DNA of 64,000 bases. It comes from Saitoella complicata NRRL Y-17804. Its lineage: Eukaryota > Ascomycota > Saitoellomycetes > Saitoellales > Saitoellaceae. The notes beneath the pieces are model-generated. The model was not told the origin of the DNA and did no database searches. It was given only the letters and a program-made list of their open reading frames with translations. The stretch covers positions 360,752 to 424,751 of the forward strand of contig NW_017567004.1 of NCBI RefSeq assembly GCF_001661265.1, read 5' to 3'. This document shows, piece after piece, positions 50,600 through 61,132 of this stretch. Each line of letters opens with the position of its first letter. Within the stretch, counting starts at the first letter, position 1. A program made the position numbers and the translations under genes.

Positions 50600-52000
50600 A
50601 TGCTCTCGCTACGGATACTCAAAGTCGTACGGCCGATATGTCGCGTAACGGCCCACTACCTCGCCTGCAGACCTGCACTGTCATGGCACCGCTTTACATC
50701 CAATGCAAACTCCACCTCTGATTCAGTTCTAGTCTCTGACACCGCAACACTTAAACCCCTCAGCGACACCAGCACCACGGCGCAGAAGGGTGTTGAGAAG
50801 GTTCCAGATGGGTTGAGGAAGGGTCCATGGTCTGTTGAAGAGACCCAGAAGTATTTAGGGTATATTGAGAGCAAGGGACAGATGAACGCTTCCTGGAAAG
50901 ATATTGATTGGAATGAGACTGCAAATGACGTCGGGACCCGCACATGGAAACAATGCCGAGATAAATGGCGCGACACATCCTTCAACCCTACTTTCAACAA
51001 AACTCCCTGGACCGCCGAGGAGCAAAAGATTCTCAAAGAGGCTTATGAGATATACGGCCCGCAATGGACATTGATCGAACAATTGCAATTGCTTCCGGGA
51101 CGCAGTGCCAGACAACTATATGACCGGTCTCATCGATCCGGTCTGCAGGACACACAGTATGAGAACGGATGCTTTACAGGGGAGATGCTGGCAAAAATCC
51201 AGACGTTGTTGCATGACCTCAATGGGAAATATTACGATGACAACGGCAAGATCAGATGGACACTGCTGAGCCGGGACCACTTTCCCAGCTGGTCACCGCA
51301 TAATCTGAAAAATGGATTCCGTCTGGCTAAGATGAAAGCTAACTCTAGTCATGGCTTATGGTCCAAAGAAGAGACGGACAAACTTCGGTGTGCAGCCGAG
51401 AATTACCTCAGCAACCCTACAAGGACGTATGGTGAGCAGTGGGCCGCAATCGCCGAAGAGGTTGGGACACGAAGTCTTGCTCAGTGTCAGAAGAAATGGA
51501 ATTCTATACAATCTAAAGCGGCCACCAGCAAACAATCCTTGCATCATACACGTTGGACACTTGACCAAACCCTCCACCTCCTCTCCCTCGCCCAACAACA
51601 CTCCTTCAAATGGTCTCTCGTCGCCCGGGACATGGCGTCAGCAATGGAGGAGAAAAGCCGCAGACTCACTGACTCTAGGCTTTGTTGGGATAAGTTCTGG
51701 TACTTGGTAAAGCAGAGCAAAAAGAAAATGGAGCCACTTTTGGAACAGCACTTGACGAAGTGTCTGGAGAACCCCGAGATTGTGGAAAAAGTGGAGAGGG
51801 AAAAGAGGAAGGCCGGGAACGGGCCAAGGAAGAGAAAGAAACTCGTGTGGCAGGATAGGGTTCTGATTAAAGAAGCCAAGGTGGAGGGGAAAAAGGAGGT
51901 TAAGAAAAGCAAGGCTCTCAGTCCCACGCCTGCTGAGCGGGGAAAGAAGGAGCGGCGGAAAAAGGCACAGGGGAAGACGCTGACCTTATGGTGGGAGTAA
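50600..52000 (+). CDS. Myb/SANT-repeat protein with predicted mitochondrial presequence
   Basis: A single-exon gene of 466 aa. Residues 1-35 (MLSLRILKVVRPICRVTAHY ... 'RPALSWHRFTSNANSTS') are basic and free of acids, with an Arg at the likely cleavage site: a classic matrix-targeting signal. At least three Myb/SANT-type repeats follow: 'GPWSVEETQKYLGYI' with 'TWKQCRDKWRD', 'TPWTAEEQKILKEAYEIYG', and 'GLWSKEETDKLRCAAENYL' with 'SLAQCQKKWNSI', plus a weaker one at 'TRWTLDQTLHLL'. The C-terminus is Lys-rich. If the presequence works, this is a DNA- or RNA-binding Myb protein in mitochondria rather than a nuclear transcription factor. The targeting claim is a reading of composition, not proof. 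Confidence 0.75.
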   Translation: MLSLRILKVVRPICRVTAHYLACRPALSWHRFTSNANSTSDSVLVSDTATLKPLSDTSTTAQKGVEKVPDGLRKGPWSVEETQKYLGYIESKGQMNASWKDIDWNETANDVGTRTWKQCRDKWRDTSFNPTFNKTPWTAEEQKILKEAYEIYGPQWTLIEQLQLLPGRSARQLYDRSHRSGLQDTQYENGCFTGEMLAKIQTLLHDLNGKYYDDNGKIRWTLLSRDHFPSWSPHNLKNGFRLAKMKANSSHGLWSKEETDKLRCAAENYLSNPTRTYGEQWAAIAEEVGTRSLAQCQKKWNSIQSKAATSKQSLHHTRWTLDQTLHLLSLAQQHSFKWSLVARDMASAMEEKSRRLTDSRLCWDKFWYLVKQSKKKMEPLLEQHLTKCLENPEIVEKVEREKRKAGNGPRKRKKLVWQDRVLIKEAKVEGKKEVKKSKALSPTPAERGKKERRKKAQGKTLTLWWE

Positions 52001-52368
52001 CCTGATTACTTACAGTTACATAACCTATTATTAGTACATCGACAGGCGACGGCATCGCCCGTCCGTTTGGGGCACTGCTAGCCCATTGGTGGAGACGATC
52101 GGCGGATGACTCTCGCGGTTGGGCTTACTACACACTGTGCCTGCTCACCTGATTTTGGCGCAAAGGGTCGTGAGAAGGCATATCGCGAAATCTTAGGAAC
52201 TGGGTAGACGCGTCCGAGAAAACGATCGATAAGGTAAATTAGTCACGAGATTTGACTACTCGGTCACCGCACAGGCGCTGAGCCGGACGTTTGAGAACCG
52301 GCACCTGCACAATCATCCGCATCAAACTATTCACTCTTCATTGGAGCTTGCAGCTCACTGTTGTTTCC
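52001..52368. other. Convergent intergenic region
   Basis: 368 bp between the Myb gene stop and the 3' end of the broken membrane-protein gene. Contains a 'gtacatcgaca' element similar to the one near 62405; otherwise featureless. Confidence 0.4.
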
Positions 52369-53768
52369 TCAACACATACCCCCAGGGAGACCGAAGCGAA
52401 GTTCATCACTGACAGGTGCATTGCCGGTAGCACGAAGGGGACCGAATACGAGATTCTGCTTATTCAACTGATTATCCTTTGCTCCTAGAATGGACCCTTC
52501 GCAAAGTCCATCCAGACTCGGGTTACGAGTACTGATCAGAACATATGAAAAGCTTCGTTCACCGGCAAAGGAGTTACGCAAAAGGCAGAAGCTGCCGATG
52601 AAGATGCAGAGCACAGCAACCCCCAGACCGGCTCCTGAAGAGACCCAGAAGATGAACCGTTCGTGGTCGCTATAATAGTAGATGTTGTGAACCACGGTTA
52701 CCGTAGCGTTTCTGGTAAATGTTCTCACCGCGGGGCTCTTCGAAGAAAGCAAGTTGACGGTGACATTTCGAAAGAGCTCTTCAAAACTGCCAGCCAGGTT
52801 GGGAAGAAAAGTCACTTGGTTTTCTGCGCTCCCATTGAGCCCTGTGACGAGACTGGTGGACAGAACAAGCAAGCCAGAATCTGCCACGGGCGGTACTGTA
52901 CCCTGACCGGAAGTCACAGTTCCGCGAAGATATTGAACGAAAGCATCCTTTATGGCCACGAAGTTCAGTAGAGACCATGACTCCTCATCCATATACGGCT
53001 CAACATTAAAGGTTTGTCCGCTAACCATCGTGGTAGTTTCAGGATACCCCAAGGACGCATTCAACGCATCCTGCAGCTTGTCGTCCACCAGAGTAGAACT
53101 CAGGGGTTCATGGACCACGGTTTCGATGTTAACCTGAGGGATGTTGTTGACATAGTTCACATTGAGGTCGTAAGTCGCGTTGTGCAGCACGCAAGTGAAG
53201 CACTGCCGCTTCTTAGTTTCCTGGTTTGACGTGGTGACATCGAAAGAATATAAATCCCCACCGGAATATTCTGAACCATTATAATAGTATGCGAAAGCAC
53301 TTTCGAAAGCACTTGATCGAAAGCAATGCCGATTGCTGTTACCAATAAAGTCTTGAACAAGAAGCCGAAACCCTGCGTGATACGCCCGATCCAAGCTTGA
53401 CTCAATCTGTGTTCATCGACGATTTTACCTTGAAGGTGGAGGTAGAACAAATGTTGCCCAAAGACTAACACAAAAGCCGCAACCACAAAGCTGAACAGCT
53501 TCAGAACCGTACCTTTGTACGGTACGGCATGGAGAGATCTCGTGGTGGTAAGAGGCACGCGCGAGTCTTCGACCTCGTTGAGGAAAGGTTCTGCGTCCGA
53601 CTTGAGGCCATCGCGCAACAGGCTTGGAGACGGAGGAAGAGCCGACATCATGACCATCAAGCGGCGACGAAAATGGCGATAGGTCAAGAAGAATATTGAC
53701 CCTGCTGATGCTTCTACCGGTGACAGCGGTAACAGGGAGTCAAGGAGGACTTTATGGAACGAGCTCAC
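52369..53768 (-). pseudogene. Broken fungal integral membrane protein gene (internal deletion and frameshift)
   Basis: Two collinear minus-strand frames belong to one known fungal architecture. The first (from 53768) has 'PYKGTVLKLFSFVVAAFVLV', 'FGQHLFYLHLQGK' and 'ITQGFGFLFKTLLVTAIGIA'. The second (to 52369) has 'CFTCVLHNATYDLNVNYVNN', a lumenal domain, 'FIFWVSSGAGLGVAVLCIF' and the characteristic tail 'FSYVLISTRNPSLDGL' ... 'ELRFGLPG'. In intact relatives a second membrane helix and a Cys-rich 100-200-residue region lie between these. Here they are missing, and the frames meet at a triplicated 'CGAAAGCACTT' motif (53292-53324). No splice sites explain the switch. Function of the family is unknown. 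Confidence 0.65.
53292..53324. repeat. Short direct repeat at the pseudogene junction
   Basis: Three units of CGAAAGCACTT-type sequence (53292-53302, 53304-53314, partial 53318-53324), spaced 12 and 14 nt, also forming a TTTCGAAAG palindrome. They sit exactly where the reading frame changes. Confidence 0.7.
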
Positions 53769-54649
53769 ATAGCGTAGATTGCAACAAGGACATGACGTCT
53801 CCTCAACCCCACTCGTACACCATCACGAGCCGTGTGTTCTGCACGGCGATATTCGTAACCTTGGTCTTTCCTAAGCCGTCTTTCAAACCTTGCTTGTGTA
53901 AATGTACCGCAACACCAGCTGATGAGCGCTCTCGATCTTCCGAGCGTCAACTCAACCTTAATTGCACACGCCCCGGAGCCGCGTCCCCGCATAGCCAAGC
54001 AATGCGCGACAATCATCTGACTGCAGTCAGAATTCGGATGCCGATCTCAATAGGGGTGATGTTCGTTCTGCGGCATGCGACGGAGAAGTCGGAACAGATC
54101 TCCTCAAGTCTGGACCTCGCATATTGAGCCATTGCACCGCTCTTTGCACGGCACCATCCCAATTCAGCGCATGACACAGCTTTTGCAGGACTGAATGCTC
54201 AGTGTTGATTTTCAGTCCGGTCCGTCAAACGTGGTCATATACCTTTTTGTATTTGCGCTCCGCACGGCCCGTGATCAGCGATTTTGACAAATGGATCCGA
54301 AAAAATGTAAGGCAGGAGCTATGTACTGCCGAAGGCTCTATGAGACAGCTTTCATTCAAAACCAACCGATTTCTCAAAGCTACAGACACCAGCTGGGAGG
54401 CCGGGACTAGGCCTTGACTTCCTCCGCGTGCCGGGGTTCTTGACGATCCAGCGGCTGGCAATTGCACGATGCACCCGAAGAAGAGGTATCTGGTTCATAT
54501 CGGCATTCATGCCTCCCGCCGTCCAGCTGCTCTCAGGGTAACTCTTGGTGTAGCACTTCAACGATCGTTTGGTCTGTGCTATCGCATATCTCGGCCCGCT
54601 GCATCCGATCCCGAAAGCACTAGCGCACCATAACCCGGTAACCCTAGCC
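53769..54649. other. Gene-free subtelomeric sequence
   Basis: About 0.9 kb. I see no intact gene; small frames have no domain features. Confidence 0.45.
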
Positions 54650-54996
54650 AATTAGCGACCGCGGCTAGACAGGAACCGCGCATGGACCGTCTAAGGTGTA
54701 AACAGCCCAGGCCGTAAGATGAGCGACTTGGGGTTGGAGACCTGGGGTAACGTCGAGTAACCCGGTAGTGTCACTGTGCACGTGAGAGCGAGGGTAAGCG
54801 TGACGACAAGATAGAGCAGGTGCACAGCTACGAGTAGGTAGGACGGTAGACGTGGCGTAGTTAATTTGGACACCTGGTTTACTCAATCCGACGGTAAAAT
54901 GCATTGAAACCCGTGAGCCTTTGCGGACCGAGCAACCGTTGGGCGAAACCCGTAACCGCTTAGGGTTAAGCAGTAACCCTAACCGGCCGCGGGTAT
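54650..54996. repeat. Subtelomeric repeat R1, copy 1 (complete)
   Basis: 347 bp that recurs near the telomere. Shared landmarks are GCGGCTAGACAGGAACCGC, AGGTGTAAACAGCCCAGGCC, GCAGGTGCACAGCTA and CATTGAAACCCGTGAGC. The end holds an inward-facing pair of telomere-like units (CTTAGGGTTAAG and TAACCCTAACC). Compared with the distal copy it has about 15 extra bases (TTGGAGACCTGGGG) and is not interrupted. Short frames here are not genes. Confidence 0.85.
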
Positions 54997-55642
54997 ATAC
55001 CAGATCATGTGATGTGATGTGATAACGTAAACTGGAGATTGCCCTAAAGCTTAAGGCGCTCCAGCACGGCAGTTGGACATGCCCCAGCCTCTGAAGATCA
55101 TACCTGATAACTAGCCATCGCACGCGTTTTCGTACCGCGGCCGCTTCCGTGCCCAACATGTGATTCTGTGATTCTCCATATACTTACCTAGATACCTGCT
55201 TCGTGAACCTAGGTATAGCTCGTGATTGACGGTCCACATGGCGCGGCCACTTGCCACACTGTTGGCCTCGTCACAGCTTTCGTGCTCTGGCTTTCGTCAC
55301 AAAAATTAGTATTGATCGCGGCTGTCATTGGGATGTCGGGAAGCCTTGTGATTACTACATTCTCACGACCAGTCGCTTAGGTGTGGTCTTAACTTGAATT
55401 GGCTCAACCTCTGGCGATCGAATCAAGAACTCACTGCTACTTGATGTGGGAATCGCACGCCGACGTAGCTGCAGCGCCATCACACTTGTAATGGTGTAGC
55501 ACAGCTATATCCTGATCGGAAGACGGATGGCCTGAACTTGGTGTTGCGGAGGTACGGCCGGATAACGTTGCTATGACGTCGGATTCTGGTAAGCATAGTG
55601 TCATCTTGAACCAACGCATAAACCCAGTCCCACGACACAAAC
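54997..55642. promoter_or_regulatory. Upstream region of the aldo-keto reductase gene
   Basis: 646 bp between repeat R1 and the AKR TATA box. No gene seen. Confidence 0.4.
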
Positions 55643-55649
55643 TATATAA
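55643..55649 (+). promoter_or_regulatory. TATA box of the aldo-keto reductase gene
   Basis: TATATAA, 57 nt upstream of the start codon at 55706. Confidence 0.5.
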
Positions 55650-55705
55650 GGAGCTTGCCAGTGTTTTCTTCTGTAGGAAGTACCGTTAGTGAGCGGAATA
55701 GCACC

Positions 55706-57024
55706 ATGTCCGGCTACCTGCCTCCGCACTCCAGGGAGGGCCCGCAGTCGAGTTTAGTGCTGACTGATTACGACTTGCGCATCGCCAATATTGATGGCGA
55801 AGGTGGCTCTGGTGGTGAATACTGGCTTACGCTCCCTCCTGACGTCGTCCCTACCACCAAGACCTTGATCACGATCGGCCCGAAAGAAAAGCCTCTTCTC
55901 AAAGTCCAACCTGTCGGTTTTGGCTGCTGGCCATGGGGTGATGTGCTGTCATACGGCTGGGGGCCCAGTGGCGGCTACGACCAGAATCTGAACGATGACA
56001 GTGTGCGAGACGCGTGGCGTACCATCTTCGCGCATTCCTCGATCGCCATGCTCGACACGGCGGAACACTACGGATACACCGACGGCTACTCGGAGAAGAG
56101 CATCGGACGCAACTGGGCCTTCGACACCGAGGAGGGGAAAGCGGACCGAAGCAAGATCGTCTACGCAACAAAATACCTGCCTACCCCATGGCGACATCCG
56201 TGGAAGTACCCGGACATTGTTCTCAACGCGTTCCGTGGCAGCCTGGAGAGAACTGCGCTGGGGGACATCGACATCTACCAGATCCACGGGCCATCCCACT
56301 TCGGCGTATGGCCTAGATTGGATACGTTGCTTGACAGTCTGGCAAAGGCGTATGAGCTGGGGCACATCAAGGCAATCGGGACATGCAACTTCGGGTTCGA
56401 GAAAGTAAAGTATGTGTACACTAGGTTGAAGCAGGTGAGTTTTCTTGTGGAAGGGAGCGCGCTCTTTGAGTTGTCGTACTAAACACAACGTCGGACAACG
56501 CAGCGAAATGTGCCGCTTGTCTCAAATCAAGTTGAATTCTCACTGCTCAGGCAAGACCCTTGGTCCACTGGACTTATCGAAAAGTGCCTCAAGTTAGGGG
56601 TGAGTTTCGCTAGTTGAGTTGGAGGCATACCGAAAAGTGACACTGACATGACTTCCAACAGATCATCACCATCGCCTACTCACCGCTTGCTGTCGGCCGC
56701 TTGACTGGCAAGTATTCCTCCTCCAAGCCTCCACGGGGTAACCGTAACTTTGGTGATCTTGCCTGGGCCAAGATCCAGCCTGTCGTTGACGAGCTCAGCC
56801 GCATCGGCGCAAAAGAGGGCAAGACCCCAAGCGCAGTAGCGCTTAATTGGGTCATCTGCAAAGGTGCCATCCCGATACCTGGGGTAAAGAACGGAGTGCA
56901 GGTCAAAGACTGTTTGCAGGCCATGGGATGGAGGCTTAGTAAGGAGGACGAAGGCAGACTTGATGTTCTTGGGCTTACGAACTCGTGGGATTGGAACTTG
57001 CTGAAGCATTTCCAGAACTGGTGA
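55706..57024 (+). CDS. Aldo-keto reductase (pyridoxal/aldehyde reductase-like)
   Basis: Three exons (55706-56434, 56504-56599, 56662-57024; introns 69 and 62 nt, both GTGAGT donors) encode 395 aa. The AKR tetrad is intact: D117 and Y122 in 'MLDTAEHYGYTDGYSE', K156 in 'IVYATKYLPTP' and H194 in 'IDIYQIHGPSHFG'. The junctions restore 'LKQRNVPLVSNQVEFSLL' and 'CLKLGIITIAYSPLAVGRL'. The cofactor-binding end 'AIPIPGVKNGVQVKD' is conserved. The enzyme reduces carbonyls with NADPH, probably in the cytosol; the N-terminal ~60 residues are an unusual extension. The nearest relatives are fungal and plant AKRs of the pyridoxal-reductase-like group. It is intact despite lying between two subtelomeric repeats. 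Confidence 0.9.
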
Positions 57025-57433
57025 GCCCCCTCTCCTCATTTCTGTCTCTTCGCGCGTTACTGACTTCTGCTCAAGGTGGTGGCAACAGGGTTAAGCGGCC
57101 TGTGTGGTCTATCCTGAAGACACACGTACGTGTTCGGGGGAGGGAGAAAGGTGAAGGCTGGCGGAGAAAATGCACTTAGTACCTGAGCCGGATTAGCGAA
57201 GAGGCTACCTCTGGAATATTAACTTTGGCAATATTAACCTCTTGTTCCAAGTGGGCGTTAACCAAGTGTTCACGAATCCTACGGTCCACCAAGGTCCCCG
57301 ACGCCTCCCCTACGGTTCCCTACTGTTCCCTACTGTTCCCTACCGTCCCTCCCGTCGATCGTCGTTTTAGGGTTCCTCCCTTTGGTCTCCGATTCTTACG
57401 GCTCCCTACGCCTCCTCTACTACTAGTCCAACG
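57025..57433. repeat. Pyrimidine-rich stretch with a 10-bp minisatellite
   Basis: Gene-free. At about 57308-57346 a CCCTACKGTT-type unit is repeated four times (CCCTACGGTT, CCCTACTGTT twice, CCCTACCGT). Confidence 0.65.
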
Positions 57434-57913
57434 CTCCTTCCCGGCGCGCTATCCTAACCTTAACCTGCACCCCAGGTTGACGACGACCTGCGCGCTCCAT
57501 CCTACGCACTACCGCGATGTCTAATGCTACGTCCATTCGATTCAAACGATCACCAGCCAGTCGATTCGGAATCAATTCCTGACTCGCCTACTCGCTCCCT
57601 GGTCACCTGATCGATTCGATGCGCTACCCTACGCGCTTACCCTACGTCTACGTGTACGGCAATGGCAACGTCTATGTCTACAGCCTAAGTCGACCGCGAT
57701 TGTGCTGCGTCTACGGCTGCGTGTAGACCCTCCCAGGTCCCCTTAGTCTTCAGACACCCAGCTACGTCAGATTCGATGCCAACATTCAGCCAGTCGATTC
57801 AGACATTCAGCTACACTCTTCCTGGTCCTCCAATCGATTCAGTCACTCGGCCACTCAATCCCTTACTCCCCTACACCCTTTCTTGCTCGCCCGCGCGCTC
57901 TCTCGTAGCCTAG
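57434..57913. repeat. Subtelomeric repeat R2, copy A
   Basis: About 480 bp shared with 62559-63170 in the same orientation. Landmarks: CCCGGCGCGCTATCCTAACC, CTACGTCCATTSGATTCAAA, TTCCTGGTCACCTGATC-type stretch, GTGTAGACCCTCCC and, at the end, CCTTTCTTGCTCGCCCG with CTCTCTCGTAGCCTAG. Internally it is built from degenerate GATTC/CAGTCGATTC phrases. Not coding. Confidence 0.85.
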
Positions 57914-59765
57914 CTGAATGCCTGTACTCTAAACGAATTGATGAGGATTCTGCGAGTCTATGGTTTGCGCACCTCTATCCCACACTGCAGCTCAGGCTCT
58001 CATGAAGAGAAGATCATTATCGGGAAACACTAGCATTCTCGGAAACTGCGCCCTCAAAGACGTCGCCACGATGGAGAGTTAGATACCTGCAGGCTAGCAG
58101 AACAGGTGTGGTGGTGACCCGCATCGAGCGAAGTGGGAAGCACCTTGCACGAGCGATCGTCATCAGCTTGGGTTCCATCGATTCCTTTCGACTCCGAGGT
58201 CGTGGAGTACCCTAAGCCGTCGCCGTGCCTTTGTCTTGTGTGTCGCCGTGTGCATGCAAGGGAGGCACTGATCCCATATCAACTCTCCCCGTCTTCTGTT
58301 CTGGTGCGAGAAGTACAATATATGCGTGTCCTTTGTCAAGGTTCCTTTAGGCCGGCGCTCCGTTTCCCCGAAAACACTCCGAAAAGACCCCGAAAAGACA
58401 GCCTGTCTTTTCGCAAGATGATCTTCCTTCCAATTGCGGATGCGCGGCATCCCGGACACCATAAAAGTAAGCGCTTGAGGGATTACTGTGGTTACCCGAG
58501 TACACCGCAAAGAAGCAGCTCCTCGAACGTACATCCGATATCCAAGACAGTCACTACGGAAACTACGCAGACAGCTAGCTACACCGTGACGAATATCAAT
58601 GGCGACCTCTGAATCCTTTCTGTTACCGACCTCGTCCGTCGAAGAACTGCCTATCTCTTTACGGTAGTGATATAGAGGGTCCAGGTGGCCAAACAGGGCG
58701 CCAAGGTAGTCTCTTCACCTACCACGTTCTCAGCCGCCAAGCGGCAATGAACTTTCGGTGGAGCGAAAAGGCTATCGTTCTTTCCGGGGCAGCGGCGCCG
58801 TTCGGCTTAAGACATTCTCGCGAAAGGATCTGGTCCGTTACATGTGGACGAAAGACCGAGGACGTTACACGGCGTTATTGACGGTCGATTGTTGACGGAG
58901 TTAGTGACACCTCAAACGGCGGCCCAGAACAATCTTGTTCCTGAACAGCATCGAATCCTCCGTACTTCGAGCGCAGGCGCTGAACCTGACGAAATCATTC
59001 ATATGTCTTTGGGTTAGTAACTTATGCATGATGTCGAAACGGATCACCCCGCACGCGGGTTACAAAGCGGGCGCCAATCATTCTTCCCCGGATCCATATG
59101 CGCTCATCGTACTTTCTATGTTATATATGACCTTCGGCCTAGTTCTACTAACCCACCACAGGTGTTAGAATGATTATAACAGGAAAGCCGCCGAGCTAAT
59201 CAATCACTGACTGAATAAAGAGGACCTCTTGGGTTATGAGGCTTGACATCACGTCCGATGACCAGTTCCTTCTGACGCTGATCTATGCTGTCTCCAAGCG
59301 AAACTCCATAAAGCATGGCCTCTTTAACCCGATAGCGCACACAACTCTGCCAAGATGACAAGTACCCAAGTGTCCGTTTCACTGTATGTTTCCCCAGATG
59401 AATGCCGTCAGTCTAGGATATACTTGACGAGACGATATGCTGCCACCATGATACCACATCACAGCGTGTATCCGAGGTGGAATTTCTTGAAATCGCACGA
59501 CTTGAATGCTCGAAAAGATAGCGAACGTATTTCTTGAAAGGCTCATTTATCCAGCCTCAGCGGAAAGAGTAATTACAGCGGAAGAACCTTTGATTTCGTG
59601 GCCTCCACTACACTTGGCAGTGAGGTCCTTTGTGCATATTACTAAGTGTTTCGGTTTGTTTGGGTGTGTTTACGGAAAATCTATCCCGAGGCTTGGTCTT
59701 GGCGTCGTACCTAGGTACCGGTACCAGGTATACAGGCCGCTGTCGACCGTCGAATCATGTTGTAA
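57914..59765. other. Gene-free subtelomeric sequence
   Basis: 1.85 kb. The longest plus-strand frame (58133-58612) has no domain features, unconvincing composition and no recognisable start context. Nothing supportable. Confidence 0.45.
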
Positions 59766-60071
59766 GGCTGCCTAGCCTTCTTTCCCTCCGTATGGTCAAA
59801 CTCGCTCCTCGGAGGTCGCGATGGACGGAGTATTGGTGCGGTGTTGGAGTTCAGGGACGTTACGGAAGAGCGCGAGATGGAGAAAGAACGTATACAGGCT
59901 ATGGTCGATGTGGAGCAAGGGTTGATTCGTGCTCCGGAGGCAGAGTGCACAAACAAAAACTCAGTGAGTTTTATTGATTATGTCTGTCATAAGATCAGGG
60001 ATCCTAACCAGATGGTCAGAACCATGTGCTTGCAGCCTCTGAGAACACGCGAACGGGAGACACCCAACTGA
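59766..60071 (+). pseudogene. Fragment of a PAS-type sensor histidine kinase
   Basis: An open frame of ~100 codons with no ATG reads like the end of a PAS domain and the start of a HisKA domain. 'GRSIGAVLEFRDVTEERE' is the PAS-terminal strand and linker. 'MEKERIQAMVDVEQ' is the coiled-coil signalling helix. 'FIDYVCHKIRDPNQ' is an altered H-box; fungal hybrid kinases have FIDYVCHEIRNP, so the phospho-accepting His remains but neighbouring E and N are changed. After the H-box the frame has no further kinase sequence and stops. HATPase and receiver domains are absent. It is best read as a subtelomeric relic. Confidence 0.6.
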
Positions 60072-61023
60072 CGGCTTAGATGATACCTCGGCGATACATT
60101 CACGATGCCCCGGATCGCTACATACCTGCAGCTGCAGCTGGATTGGTGCCATATACTATACAGCCTTGGAATGATGGTATGTCGTCGCGAGGGAGGTACG
60201 TTCGGTGGCAGGTACCCGCGCCGAGGCCCGAGGCGGCCACTCGATCTCGGTAAACTCTACCCCGGACCGGCCCTAGGCCTCGGCAAACAACCCTCAGTTG
60301 ATCTCTCCATTTCTAGTCCGCCGCGATCTACACCGCCTTGCTTTTTTTTCGACAGGCTGGAGATAGGTTAACAAGTTGTGATGGCGCAAGGAGCCGGCGG
60401 ACTCTGCCAGTGCCACGTCCGCATGCTCGGCTCGGCCTGCATTGCGCTGACATCGAGCCGTGGCCTGTCAACAGCTGACCACTCGCAACATCTGAACTGC
60501 CTTATTCCTTCCAAGGTTCTCTTCCGCCACAGCAGCCAGAACGGAATCTCATGAACGTCAAGTGCGACTGCGGTTCGACTTGACGGTCCGTGTTTCTGGC
60601 CCGGCCGTGTCGTACCTCTTAAGGTTCCTATTGCTCAAATTCTGCTCAGTAAGCATATGGTGTGCACGCAGCATTGTCGGATACGCTGTCCGTCGCAACT
60701 GGCGAACAACTGAATTCTCTGCCGTGGTCTCAAAGCGGACCTACCATAAGCAATTTGTGTTGTATCACACTCTCGTCAGCTACAGTGAGCTAAGTTTTTG
60801 GGCAGATTTACCGACCCGACTTATGTCAGCACGTACTTATGTATTTACGGACCGCTGCTTCTTCAACGTGAACGTACAGTCGAGGTATATGATCCAAGCC
60901 GCCTGGGTGTTTCCCGTTTGCGTGTTCTGAAACGCTGCAAGCACATGGTTCTGACCATCTGGTTTTGCCCCGCTTTGCAGAACGGTAACCCAGGCATTTG
61001 GTGGATGCACTACTCCCCCCAAC
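60072..61023. other. Gene-free sequence upstream of the DUF1769 gene
   Basis: 950 bp. No supportable coding frame; holds the promoter of the next gene. Confidence 0.4.
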
Positions 61024-61030
61024 TATAAAA
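61024..61030 (+). promoter_or_regulatory. TATA box of the DUF1769 gene
   Basis: TATAAAA, 109 nt upstream of the start codon at 61133. Confidence 0.45.
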
Positions 61031-61132
61031 TGGCGGGCTTTTTACCACTTTCTGATTCCACATCTCCTCGATCACCCTACTACAGTTAACTCACCACGAA
61101 TTTTCCAGCCAAAAAAACCTTCAAAGTTCAAA

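Noticed and set aside
58133-58612. 159-codon plus-strand frame in the subtelomere
   Set aside because: No domain, low-quality composition and no support from start context; likely chance.
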